Shown: positions 1 to 8,023 of the stretch, piece by piece
How the letters are laid out: each line of letters starts with the position of its first letter
Position numbering within the stretch: the stretch's first letter is position 1
Assembly (NCBI GenBank): GCA_017551725.1
Contig: JAFZKY010000063.1
Span: 23,291-87,290 of the forward strand
From: Bacteroidales bacterium
GTDB taxonomy: Bacteria; Bacteroidota; Bacteroidia; Bacteroidales; WCHB1-69
Length of the DNA: 64,000 nt
Reading direction: 5' to 3'
The notes under the pieces: model-generated
The model's database searches: none
Told to the model about the DNA's origin: nothing
What the model saw: the letters and a program-made list of their open reading frames with translations, nothing else
Made by a program: the position numbers and the translations under genes

Positions 1-2281
1 TGGCCACAGAATCCTTGGCCACGCAGCCCTTGTCGTCTTTCACATATACATATTGTTTTTCCGTCACACCAAGACCTGTCAGTACATTGGAGTTCTGGTA
101 GCTGCTGCCGTTGGCAGAGTAGGTATAAGAGCCGGAACCGCCCGTGGCCGTAAGCGTCACGGTGCCGTCGGTGTGGTTACCCATGTTGTTGGCCGCGCAG
201 CTCACATTGGTGGCGCTTTTGCCGGTAATCGTCACAGCGTCGGGCGAGCCCACAGTGATATTGTTCTGATAGAAGGAGCATCCGTTTTCATCCGTGGCCA
301 GCACATGGTACGTTCCGGCTATCAAGTTCTGGAATTCGCCGTTAATCCAAGGATTGTTGGGCATTTCCACATCACCCTTATATAACATATAGGTAAGTGT
401 GCCCGTACCGCCGGTGGCCGTGATGGCAATCTTGCCGTCGGTTACCGTACCCTCGTTATCGGGGTTGCAGCTGGCCGCCGTGGTCTGCGGGTTGTTGAAG
501 GCGATGGCGTTTGCCGTAGGCTCGGCCACCGTAGCGTTGGCGTTTGCCTTACAGCCGTTGGCATCCATAACGTACACCGTGCAGGTGCCGGCAGAAAGTC
601 CCGAGATCACATTGCTATTGCCATAATAGTCTGGATTATCCAACGTGGAATATTTATAACCCGAATTATTCGTTATGGTGCCGCCCGTAGCGGTGATGGT
701 GATGGTACCATCGTTGGTGACACCTTGGTTAGCATGACAGCTCACCGGAGTAGAGCTCACCTCTGTAATGGTAAGAGCGGCCTGCGGCTCGGTGATGGTC
801 ACCTCGGCATCGGTCTTACAACCTTTGTCATCTGTCACGATAACTCTGTAGATGCCTGCAAGAACGCCGTTCAGATCCTGCGAGGTGGCATTGTTGTCCC
901 ATTCGTACGTATAGGGGCTCGTACCGCCCGTAACGGTGAGGTCGGCAGCACCGGTTGCCTCGCCATAGCATTTAACATTCGTACCCGTGATGGAAACGGA
1001 GAGCGCGGCCTGCGGTTGGGAGATGGTGAAATCTTTCGAGGCCGTGCAATGAAGCGCGTGGTTGTCCGTAACCATGAGGGTATAGGTGCCGGCTGCCTTT
1101 TGCGTCAAATCCTCATTTGTGCTTTGCGTATTCCACATATAGCTGTAGGAAGGTGTACCGCCCGTAACCGTAACATCAATAGCACCGGTACTCTCCCCGT
1201 AGCAATTAACATTCGTAATAGTTCCACTTATAATGATTTCCGGCAGAATTGTCACCGTAACCGGAAGGGTATAGTTGCCGTATTCGCTTGGCGTGGGAAC
1301 AAAAACGTAGCTGTTTTCACCTGTCATTTCCGTGTTGATGGTGGTCACCGTCTGGTTGTTGAGTTTCCACGTGCCCGGCACGCCGTTGTCCGACGTGGTG
1401 GGCAACTGCAGACCATCCGCACCAAAACAGAACGTGGTAGCGAAAGAGAATGTGGGCACTATCAACATTTCGGTGATATAGACGTAACCGGCTGCGCCGG
1501 CGCCACCGGTTTTAGCATATTTACTACCAGATTCTAATATTCCAGGGGTTTGTCTGTTATGTCCTCCACTACCACCACCGCCATAAGTAGAACCTACTTG
1601 TCCATTATTGTTGCTCACAGAGGCACCTCCTGCGTTTATGTTATTGTATGGACCAGCTGCAGACCCTCCTTTCCCGGAACCAGATGATGATCCATTACCA
1701 CCACTATCACCAGCACTATTGACCTCATACACAGTAGATGATGGTGAACTATTGGCACTTTGTGCAGAGCCTCCCGATCCACCATTGCCGCTTGAAGCCA
1801 ACGTTTCTCCTTGACCACCACTACCACCAGCAGCTTGCCCAAGTACAACTGAACCAGACTTTACAGAAGAAGCGGAACCAGCACCGCCATCATTACCATA
1901 TTTTGAACCTGCAGAACCACCCGCACCTACTGAAATCGACAAATTTTCATTAAAATAGTTCATCAAATCTGTCCTATTCATAACACGTTTGGTGTAGGCA
2001 CCGCCGCCACCACCGCCACCATATCCCCAAGCAGACACAGTACTTGATCCGCCACCAGCGCCGCCGCCGCCGCCGGCACCGGTACATTCAATGGTGAGGG
2101 ATTCGGCGTACTGCGAAACCGTGAAGGTTTGCGCAGAACTGGAATACGTGTATCCTTTGGAGTTTGCCGAAAGGACCGATGATTGTGTTTGTGCCTTTGC
2201 CATGGAGGCGATCATGAGGCACGATGCGAGCAGCAGAGCGCATAAAGAGCCGTGCCGCGTCAAAGTAGTTTTAAAATTCAT
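1..2281 (-). CDS. SprB-repeat surface adhesin, partial (3' end off left edge)
   Basis: The minus-strand frame is open from the ATG at 2281 to the left edge, about 760 codons, with no stop seen. The N-terminus (MNFKTTLTRHGSLCALLLAS...) is a signal peptide ending near MAKAQ. Residues about 57-260 form a very Gly/Ser-rich domain with runs of five to seven glycines. A linker rich in Thr/Pro follows, then from about residue 355 several SprB-type repeats of roughly 75 residues (pattern NVxCYGExTGAIDVTVTGGTPSY, then a YxWDN/YMWN core, then GTYxVxVTDxxGC). SprB repeats are typical of T9SS-secreted gliding or adhesion proteins of Bacteroidota. The sorting domain that would prove T9SS export lies outside the window. 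It is transcribed leftward, away from the nuclease-like pair. Function as an adhesin is inferred; the repeat assignment is firm. Confidence 0.85.
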   Translation of the reverse strand, partial: MNFKTTLTRHGSLCALLLASCLMIASMAKAQTQSSVLSANSKGYTYSSSAQTFTVSQYAESLTIECTGAGGGGGAGGGSSTVSAWGYGGGGGGGAYTKRVMNRTDLMNYFNENLSISVGAGGSAGSKYGNDGGAGSASSVKSGSVVLGQAAGGSGGQGETLASSGNGGSGGSAQSANSSPSSTVYEVNSAGDSGGNGSSSGSGKGGSAAGPYNNINAGGASVSNNNGQVGSTYGGGGSGGHNRQTPGILESGSKYAKTGGAGAAGYVYITEMLIVPTFSFATTFCFGADGLQLPTTSDNGVPGTWKLNNQTVTTINTEMTGENSYVFVPTPSEYGNYTLPVTVTILPEIIISGTITNVNCYGESTGAIDVTVTGGTPSYSYMWNTQSTNEDLTQKAAGTYTLMVTDNHALHCTASKDFTISQPQAALSVSITGTNVKCYGEATGAADLTVTGGTSPYTYEWDNNATSQDLNGVLAGIYRVIVTDDKGCKTDAEVTITEPQAALTITEVSSTPVSCHANQGVTNDGTITITATGGTITNNSGYKYSTLDNPDYYGNSNVISGLSAGTCTVYVMDANGCKANANATVAEPTANAIAFNNPQTTAASCNPDNEGTVTDGKIAITATGGTGTLTYMLYKGDVEMPNNPWINGEFQNLIAGTYHVLATDENGCSFYQNNITVGSPDAVTITGKSATNVSCAANNMGNHTDGTVTLTATGGSGSYTYSANGSSYQNSNVLTGLGVTEKQYVYVKDDKGCVAKDSVA

Positions 2282-2369
2282 AGTGTTAATGTTTATGTTT
2301 ATACTAAATTTTATTTGTCGTTACTGTAATTGGCAATACATATTTATTATATAGCATTTCAGCAGTGTG

Positions 2370-2377
2370 CAAAAATA
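2370..2377 (-). promoter_or_regulatory. Candidate -7 box of the SprB-repeat gene
   Basis: Reads TATTTTTG on the minus strand, matching the Bacteroidota -7 consensus TAnnTTTG about 90 bases before the ATG. A second match (TACTTTTG) lies at 2548-2555. I see no clear -33 TTTG for either, so which one is used is unknown. Confidence 0.4.
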
Positions 2378-2845
2378 TCACTAACGCCTTTATGCACACG
2401 TAGTTTCGCACATAAAATATGCACAGCGGAATGTTTGTACGTTTCAAATCCTAAAAAGTTACATTTCAGCATCTTATGACAGTTAATAAAACACTCTTTG
2501 GAAGGGACCTTTGTTACAAACGCAGGCAGTCACTGCCAAAAAGCGGGCAAAAGTAGCATTTTTATCCACACATTCGGCAGTTGAATTTGTATCTTATTGG
2601 TTTTTAATAAATAAAAAATGTTAATGTATGTTAATGACTTTTTGATATTGGCAATTGAATGTTAGTTATTAGGAACTTTAATAATGAACAATTAATAATG
2701 AACTTTGACTAATCACTAATCACTAATCACTAACCCCTGATCACTAGCCCCTAATTCACTATCACATTTTTAAGTATTAATTGTTAAAAGATTATGTTAG
2801 TAAATATTTTTCTTAACAATATAGTGTATTATTTAATTTTTTTTG

Positions 2846-2853
2846 TATTTTTG
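2846..2853 (+). promoter_or_regulatory. Candidate -7 box of first nuclease-like gene
   Basis: TATTTTTG, matching TAnnTTTG, 20 bases before the ATG at 2874. It would give a very short leader of about 14 bases. Confidence 0.5.
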
Positions 2854-2873
2854 CGACATAAACATAAAACAAC

Positions 2874-3788
2874 ATGAGAAGGAGAACTAAAAGAGGAAGA
2901 AATCCGCTGACACAGTGGATGTTAGAAAAGAACAGATGGGCGAAGCTCGAAAAGGCAATCCGCGAGACCCAGAACAACCACGACCAACTGTATCGCGAAA
3001 TGGTGGAGTACAACAAATCCTCGCAGGAGGAAAGACGGCGAAGGGATGAGGAGTCTAAAAAAACGGACCAGCTATTCAAGGAGGTGGCCGAGGATTTAAA
3101 GAAAACGGACTCTCTATTCGAGGAAACGAGGCAGATATTAAAAGAGTTGTCCGAAGAATCCAAGAAAACGGACCAGCTATTCAAGGAACTGGCCGAGGAA
3201 TCCAAGAAAACGGAGCTGTTATTCAAGGAGAGAGCCGAGGAATCCAAGAAAACGGACCAACTATTCAAGGAAATGACCGAAAAGTCGGATAGGAAGTTCC
3301 AGGAGGCAATAGATCAGATAAACAGGTCGCGTGAAAAGGCCGAAAGGGAGGCCAAGGATTTGAGGAACCTCTTCCAGAACGAATGGGGGCGCCTTATTGA
3401 GTCGCTGTGTACACCCGCCGCCCTCAAGCTTTTCACCGACCTCAACATCGGCATCGAACGTATCTACACGGAGGGGCGTAAAATCAAGGACAACGGCATC
3501 GACCGAATAGAGGCCGACATCATCCTCTGCAACGGAACCGCCGTCGTCGTCGTGGAGGTCAAGACCACCTGCACGGTCAAGCACGTGAAGCGTTTCCTGG
3601 AGAAGATGGAGGAATTCAAGAATGTTTACAAGGAATTCGCCGGCAAGACGGTCTATGCGGCCGTGGCGGCCATCCAATACAACCAATCTTCCGACACCTT
3701 CGCGCACAACGCCGGGCTGTTCGTCATCCGGACATCCGGCGACGGAGTGTTCTCCATGGACCAGCCCCAAAAGTGGCAGACGTATTAG
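2874..3788 (+). CDS. Coiled-coil PD-(D/E)XK nuclease-like protein (first copy)
   Basis: 304 residues. Residues about 20-165 are a long charged coiled coil built from a degenerate repeat of about 16 residues around ESKKTDQLFKE. The C-terminal ~140 residues form a globular domain starting near NEWGRLIESLCTPAALKLF. There the motif EADIILCN is followed by VVVVEVKTTC, which fits the D...(E)xK active-site pattern of the PD-(D/E)XK nuclease fold (DUF3782-like proteins). No signal peptide or membrane segment. The gene ends 61 bases before a paralogue (3883-4644) with the same architecture, so the pair probably arose by duplication. Family by recognition; nuclease activity is unproven and the target is unknown. 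Confidence 0.75.
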   Translation: MRRRTKRGRNPLTQWMLEKNRWAKLEKAIRETQNNHDQLYREMVEYNKSSQEERRRRDEESKKTDQLFKEVAEDLKKTDSLFEETRQILKELSEESKKTDQLFKELAEESKKTELLFKERAEESKKTDQLFKEMTEKSDRKFQEAIDQINRSREKAEREAKDLRNLFQNEWGRLIESLCTPAALKLFTDLNIGIERIYTEGRKIKDNGIDRIEADIILCNGTAVVVVEVKTTCTVKHVKRFLEKMEEFKNVYKEFAGKTVYAAVAAIQYNQSSDTFAHNAGLFVIRTSGDGVFSMDQPQKWQTY

Positions 3789-3810
3789 GAGATGGAAGAG
3801 CACGAGATAT

Positions 3811-3853
3811 ACAATTAACAATTAACAATTAACAATTAACAATTAATAATTGA
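3811..3853. repeat. AATTAAC-type intergenic spacer repeat
   Basis: Five to six tandem 7-base units (CAATTAA) ending in AATAATTGATA between the two nuclease-like genes. The same motif fills at least five other gaps in the window (near 9324, 25591, 29575, 39667, 40861), always outside coding sequence. Confidence 0.8.
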
Positions 3854-3882
3854 TAGTAGCTGGTATGGAAGGGGGTAAAAAG

Positions 3883-4644
3883 ATGAGAAATATTAACAGA
3901 GATCATAGTATTTATCAATCAATCACAAAACATCTTGATTCTGCGTCAAGGCATATTGAGGCTACGTCAGAGCAATTGAAGAGGATTATGGAAGGATGCG
4001 AGGTGATAAACCGGAACATTGAAAAAACACAAATACAAATTGACAAGACACAAATACAGATTGACAAGAACTCAGAAGCCCTGGAACGGATGAAACAGGA
4101 AAACGAAAAGACCTTTAAGAGAATGGATGATGAAACCGCAGCACTGAAACAGTACCTGAGGGAGCAAGACCGAGAGAGGAAGATCGAGCAGGCCCGGATC
4201 GACAAGCGCATGGCGCAGCTTGACGGCCTCTTCTCCGACCACTGGAGCAAGCTCATCGAGGCCCTCGCCACCCCCGCCTGCCTCAACCTGTTCAAAAAGT
4301 ACGACATCGGCATCACGCAGGTCTATCCCGGCGCACGCAAGGGCAAATACCCGCTCGGCGAAATGGAGGTTGACATGATCCTCTGCAACACCACCGTGGC
4401 CGTCGTGGTCGAAGTGAAGACCACCTGCCGCAAGGAGGATGTGGACCACTTCCTCAAGCAGATGAAGCACTTCAAGGAGGCATTCCACCCCTTTGCCAAC
4501 TACACCATCTACACCGCCGTGGCCGCCATCAAGTTCAACCAGTCCTCCGACCACATCGCTCTATCCAAGGGCATGTTCGTCATACACTGCTCCGGAGAGA
4601 ACACCTTCTCCCTCACCGCCCCGAAGGAGATCAAGAAGTATTGA
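3883..4644 (+). CDS. Coiled-coil PD-(D/E)XK nuclease-like protein (second copy)
   Basis: 253 residues from the ATG at 3883, chosen because a purine-rich GGAAGGGGG sits about 7 bases upstream; an in-frame ATG at 3865 and a TTG at 3850 are alternatives. The N-terminal ~120 residues are a charged coiled coil with a short internal repeat (KTQIQID twice). The C-terminal domain starts near DHWSKLIEALATPACLNLF and carries MEVDMILCN followed by VAVVVEVKTTC, the presumed PD-(D/E)XK active-site residues (Asp, then Glu-x-Lys). It shares this domain closely with the upstream gene, but its coil is shorter and its repeat unit differs. Nuclease activity is inferred from the motif only. Confidence 0.72.
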   Translation: MRNINRDHSIYQSITKHLDSASRHIEATSEQLKRIMEGCEVINRNIEKTQIQIDKTQIQIDKNSEALERMKQENEKTFKRMDDETAALKQYLREQDRERKIEQARIDKRMAQLDGLFSDHWSKLIEALATPACLNLFKKYDIGITQVYPGARKGKYPLGEMEVDMILCNTTVAVVVEVKTTCRKEDVDHFLKQMKHFKEAFHPFANYTIYTAVAAIKFNQSSDHIALSKGMFVIHCSGENTFSLTAPKEIKKY

Positions 4645-4730
4645 GTTGGGAGTTATAACTTTGAAGGATGAGTTATGACGATGAACTTTATAACTTTTCT
4701 TCTTTCAACTTTATAAACAACAAACATCAC

Positions 4731-4764
4731 AAAAAAAGTCCCTACGACTTTCGCCATAGGGACT
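4731..4764 (-). terminator. Rho-independent terminator of the metal-protein operon
   Basis: A perfect 8-bp stem (AGTCCCTA / TAGGGACT) with a 12-base loop, followed on the minus strand by a run of T (seven A on the plus strand at 4731-4737). It lies 28 bases past the stop of the heavy-metal-associated gene. Confidence 0.85.
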
Positions 4765-4791
4765 GATAAGACATAGCGGATAACGACTACC

Positions 4792-5535
4792 CTATTTGTT
4801 CTGATGCGGGCATTTGTGTTCACCGTTGGCAGCGCCTGCACATTTATGCTCGCCATTGGCGGCACCCTGGCATTTGTGTTCGCCATTGGCAGCGCCTGCA
4901 CATTTGTGCTCTCCGTTGGCAGCGCCCTGGCATTTGTGTTCACCATTGGCAGTGCCTTGGCACTGGTGTTGACCATTAGCGGCGCCTGCACACTTGTGCT
5001 GGCCGTTGGCGGAACCTTGGCACTGGTGTTGACCATTAGCGGCACCTGCACACTTGTGCTGGCCGTTGGCGGCACCTTGGCACTGGTGTTGACCATTAGC
5101 GGCACCTGCACACTTGTGCTGGCCGTTGGCGGCACCTTGGCACTGGTGAGCCGGAGCGGCTTTCGATTCACCACATGTTCCGGAATTTTTGCAACAGGCC
5201 GGAAGTTTGGCACGGGCAGCAGCATTGGCCTTGAAATTGTCGGCATCATAACCCAGGTCGCTCACCTGCTGGCGAATCTGGTCGGGAGAAGTTTTCTTCG
5301 CATCATACGTCACCGTCAGCTTGGCGGTTGCCTTGTCATACGTATAATCCTTCACGCCTTTGAAGAAGGGAACGTTCTCTTTGAAACGATCCACGCACTT
5401 CTGGCAATTCTTGGAGGCGTTGGTCTGGATGGTCACCGTGGTACCCGTCTTGGCGGCGGGAGCGGCGGTTTTGCTCTGGGCGTTGGCACCCAACGTGAGG
5501 ATGGCCACAAGGACCATTAAAAGCATTTTTTTCAT
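4792..5535 (-). CDS. Secreted heavy-metal-associated (HMA) protein with His/Cys repeat tail
   Basis: 247 residues from the ATG at 5535 (MKKMLLMVLVAILTLGANAQS), which gives a good signal peptide; the frame extends upstream to 5562 but without a better start. Residues about 30-105 form an HMA-type metal-binding fold with the motif NCQKCVDRF (CxxC) and the usual beta-strand pattern (KLTVTYDAKKTSPDQI). Next come CC and CGES cysteines, and then eleven tandem 10-residue repeats GAANG(Q/E)H(K/Q)C(A/Q), giving twelve HxC motifs to the C-terminus. This would make a multivalent soft-metal (copper, zinc or similar) binding tail in the periplasm or outside the cell. It lies 102 bases downstream of a TonB-dependent receptor on the same strand and ends at a strong terminator, so the two probably form an operon for metal acquisition or buffering. 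Which metal is bound is unknown. Confidence 0.82.
   Translation of the reverse strand: MKKMLLMVLVAILTLGANAQSKTAAPAAKTGTTVTIQTNASKNCQKCVDRFKENVPFFKGVKDYTYDKATAKLTVTYDAKKTSPDQIRQQVSDLGYDADNFKANAAARAKLPACCKNSGTCGESKAAPAHQCQGAANGQHKCAGAANGQHQCQGAANGQHKCAGAANGQHQCQGSANGQHKCAGAANGQHQCQGTANGEHKCQGAANGEHKCAGAANGEHKCQGAANGEHKCAGAANGEHKCPHQNK
4807..5148 (-). repeat. 30-bp coding tandem repeats (HxC array)
   Basis: Eleven tandem 30-bp units plus a partial twelfth HxC motif, inside the HMA protein gene. Successive units alternate between KCA and QCQ endings over most of the array, implying a 60-bp higher-order unit that spread by duplication. No spacers, so this is not a CRISPR. Confidence 0.92.
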
Positions 5536-5637
5536 TTTGTAAAATTTTATTCCGTTATACATTAATTTATTTACGAATTTTCTTTTATGCGGTTTGGAAA
5601 CGGGCTTTAGATATTTTTATTGTAATAAGTTTAACCA

Positions 5638-7935
5638 TTATTTCAAAATAACTCGAACCCCTAAATAACCCATGATGCCCGTGATGGGCGCATATACCAC
5701 CGTGGCGTCGAAATTGTCGCTGAAAGGGTTCTGCGCATCGACAATGGGATTCCTCTGCTTGTAGTTCAGCAGGTTTTCACCGCCCACATAGATTTCCCAT
5801 CTGCGGAATTTCTTGGTCACTTGGGCGTTGAGGATGCAGTATGTGGGCGCATATTCCGGCAGCGAGCTGGCCGGATTCTCCGACATGTCGGGCAAGTGCT
5901 GCGGGCCGTTCACCTGCAAGGTCACGTTGAATTTCCACTTGTCATAGCGGGTGCTGTAGTTGAGATTGACGAGTGCCTTGTGCGGACTCATCAGATCCTT
6001 CTGGCGCATCACCCCCTGACGCATGTAGCGCACATCGTTGTAACGGTAGGCCAGCAGCACCTCAAAGCGCTGGAACGGCTTGAGTGTAAGCTCTATCTGA
6101 GCGGAGTGCGAACGCGAGCGGTTACCGTAGCCATTATAGTCGCCGTTGAGGGCATAATAATGCACCTCGTGAACGTTCTGGTCCAAATCCGCGATCATCT
6201 GCTGCATAAAATGCGTGTAGAAATAATCGACCGCCACCGATGCTTTTCCGCCCGGCATATTGAACTGATACACCATACTGGCTCCCACATTCCACGCCTC
6301 CTCGGGCTTCGAGTGACCGTCGAAACAGATGCTGCGGGAAGAGAACAGCAAGGATTGGTTCTCGGCGAAGAAGTGGGCATTGCGGTAGCCCTTGCCCGCC
6401 GAGGCACGCACGGACAAGTCCTGCGTTGCCTGCCACTTGAGATGCACGCGTGGAGTCCAGAACAATTGGTTGATGCTTTCCCAGTTGTTGGAATGAGATC
6501 TGTCGCGTACCATATTGTAATCCAGGCGCATACCGGCCATCACCACCAATTTCGGATCGATAACATAGGCGTATTCGGCAAAAACACCGGGAATCAAATC
6601 ATGATGATGGGGCCGGTCATAATAAAAACTATGAGTGGTATTTTCATTATGATAATATTCATTCAGACAATCGAACTGCAGGCTGCCCCCCGCCGTCAAT
6701 TTATGGCGCTCTTTTTCACCGAATTTATTGGAATACAATACATTCGCATAAACACTTTGCTGATTACCCCCGTAATCTTTATCCTGCCCATAGCGGGAAT
6801 GGAGCCAATGCCCCGTGTAGGAGACAATCGTCCCGATGCTCTCATGCTCGCCATTCAGCAGGAAGCCGTTCTTGGTGATGACATCCACCCGTTTGTTGTC
6901 GGCGGTGAACCCGTAAGTAAGATTTGACGTTTCATTCTGAAGATTTGGTTGGAAAGCCATCTGTCCGCCGAAGCGGTTGTCCCACACGAAATCGACCATC
7001 GTGCGCCCTTCCACCACAGGGGCTTTGTAGTCCCAGCGGTTCATCACATTGACCTGCCGGCTGCGCGGCACGTCCATGAAACCGTCCTTGTTCATATCCA
7101 TTTTCATCAGCTGGTCGGCCAAGAAAATCAGGAAATTGGTGCTCACTTTATCTTTTTTGCCTACTGGAATACGAGTGTTCATCGACAGCTCGCCTTTGCC
7201 CATCGAGTTGGCGTAGAAGTTCATGAAGAAACGTTCCAGATTGCTTTCCGGCTTCTTGTAATCTACGTTTATCTGTCCCGTGATGGCCTCAAAACCGTTT
7301 ACCACAGAAGAGGTTCCCTTCGACAGGCTGATGGACTCCATCCACGAGCCGGGCACGAAGCCGAGGCCGAACTGGTGGGCGAGCAGTCGGATGTAGGGCA
7401 CATTTTCCAGCAGAATCTGGGAATAGGTGCCTGCCAGTCCGAGCATAGCGATTTGGCGGGCGCCGCTCACCGCGTCCGGAAATTCCGAATCGATGGCCAC
7501 GCTGCTCTCGAAGCTCTCGGCGAGGTTGCAGCAGGCGGCGCGGCGCAGGCCCTGCTGGGTGATGACGGAAGTAAGGATGGGCTGTGTGGAAATGAAGGAG
7601 CCGTCGCGGGCCACCACGCTCACCTCGGCGAGGGCGTGCGCGTGCGACAGGAAGATGGTAATGTCGTTCTGGCTCTTGTCAATGCGGAGCGTTTCGCTTT
7701 CGTAAGTGGGGAATGAGACGATGAGCGTGTCGGTGCCCGTGCGCGGGATGGTGAAGGAGCCGTCAGTTGCGGAAAACTCCCCGACCGACGTGTGCAGCCA
7801 CTGGATTGCAGCGGAAGCCACGGCCAGCGTGTCGCCATCCTCCCTGACTTCCAGGATCCTGCCCTGCAAGCTCTGCGCCTGAAGTCCCGCCACAGACAGC
7901 AGCATACTATATATAAAACATAAAAGTTTTCTCAT
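5638..7935 (-). CDS. TonB-dependent outer-membrane receptor (probable metal uptake)
   Basis: 765 residues from the ATG at 7935; a TTG 21 bases earlier is in frame but would lie inside the promoter. MRKLLCFIYSMLLSVAGLQAQ is a signal peptide. Residues about 25-105 are a carboxypeptidase-regulatory-like beta-sandwich. A plug domain follows (LTSVITQQGLRRAACCNLAE; AITGQINVDYKKPES), then a long beta-barrel ending in an outer-membrane C-terminus (YLGVRVILK). The barrel contains His-rich stretches such as DRPHHHDLIPG. Downstream, 102 bases away, is the His/Cys-rich HMA protein, which points to copper or another transition metal as substrate rather than a sugar; no SusD partner is present. Receptor class is firm, substrate inferred. 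Confidence 0.88.
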   Translation of the reverse strand: MRKLLCFIYSMLLSVAGLQAQSLQGRILEVREDGDTLAVASAAIQWLHTSVGEFSATDGSFTIPRTGTDTLIVSFPTYESETLRIDKSQNDITIFLSHAHALAEVSVVARDGSFISTQPILTSVITQQGLRRAACCNLAESFESSVAIDSEFPDAVSGARQIAMLGLAGTYSQILLENVPYIRLLAHQFGLGFVPGSWMESISLSKGTSSVVNGFEAITGQINVDYKKPESNLERFFMNFYANSMGKGELSMNTRIPVGKKDKVSTNFLIFLADQLMKMDMNKDGFMDVPRSRQVNVMNRWDYKAPVVEGRTMVDFVWDNRFGGQMAFQPNLQNETSNLTYGFTADNKRVDVITKNGFLLNGEHESIGTIVSYTGHWLHSRYGQDKDYGGNQQSVYANVLYSNKFGEKERHKLTAGGSLQFDCLNEYYHNENTTHSFYYDRPHHHDLIPGVFAEYAYVIDPKLVVMAGMRLDYNMVRDRSHSNNWESINQLFWTPRVHLKWQATQDLSVRASAGKGYRNAHFFAENQSLLFSSRSICFDGHSKPEEAWNVGASMVYQFNMPGGKASVAVDYFYTHFMQQMIADLDQNVHEVHYYALNGDYNGYGNRSRSHSAQIELTLKPFQRFEVLLAYRYNDVRYMRQGVMRQKDLMSPHKALVNLNYSTRYDKWKFNVTLQVNGPQHLPDMSENPASSLPEYAPTYCILNAQVTKKFRRWEIYVGGENLLNYKQRNPIVDAQNPFSDNFDATVVYAPITGIMGYLGVRVILK

Positions 7936-7953
7936 CCTTCCGATTTGAGGGCG

Positions 7954-7961
7954 CAAAAGTA
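7954..7961 (-). promoter_or_regulatory. -7 box of the TonB receptor operon
   Basis: Reads TACTTTTG on the minus strand, 18 bases before the chosen ATG at 7935. It forms a divergent pair with the box at 7994-8001. Its position supports ATG 7935 over the upstream TTG. Confidence 0.6.
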
Positions 7962-7993
7962 CACAAAATTCCCCACAACCCCGAAAAAAATGT

Positions 7994-8001
7994 TATCTTT
8001 G
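7994..8001 (+). promoter_or_regulatory. -7 box of the murL-like gene
   Basis: TATCTTTG, an exact TAnnTTTG match, 22 bases before ATG 8024. Confidence 0.6.
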
Positions 8002-8023
8002 CGGCTCTTAAAAACCAAACCGT

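Larger units (their letters stand above)
2282..2873. other. Non-coding gap between divergent genes
   Basis: About 590 bases, AT-rich, with no convincing gene. It holds the 5' region of the leftward SprB-repeat gene and the promoter of the rightward nuclease-like gene. Visible structure: a 13-nt hairpin palindrome (GGCAGTCACTGCC, 2525-2537), two candidate leftward -7 boxes (2370-2377 and 2548-2555), and a run of short degenerate direct repeats of the type TAATCAC with variants around 2710-2760. Confidence 0.6.

Noticed and set aside
725-1537. Long plus-strand open frames opposite the SprB-repeat gene
   Set aside because: They are shadows of the repeat-rich minus-strand gene and show no protein-like pattern.
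4807-5148. Regular 30-bp repeats resembling a CRISPR array
   Set aside because: The units are directly adjacent without spacers and encode an in-frame HxC repeat in a secreted protein.
5821-7716. Long plus-strand open frames opposite the TonB receptor
   Set aside because: The minus strand encodes a complete receptor with signal peptide and barrel end; the plus frames look like reverse-complement artefacts.
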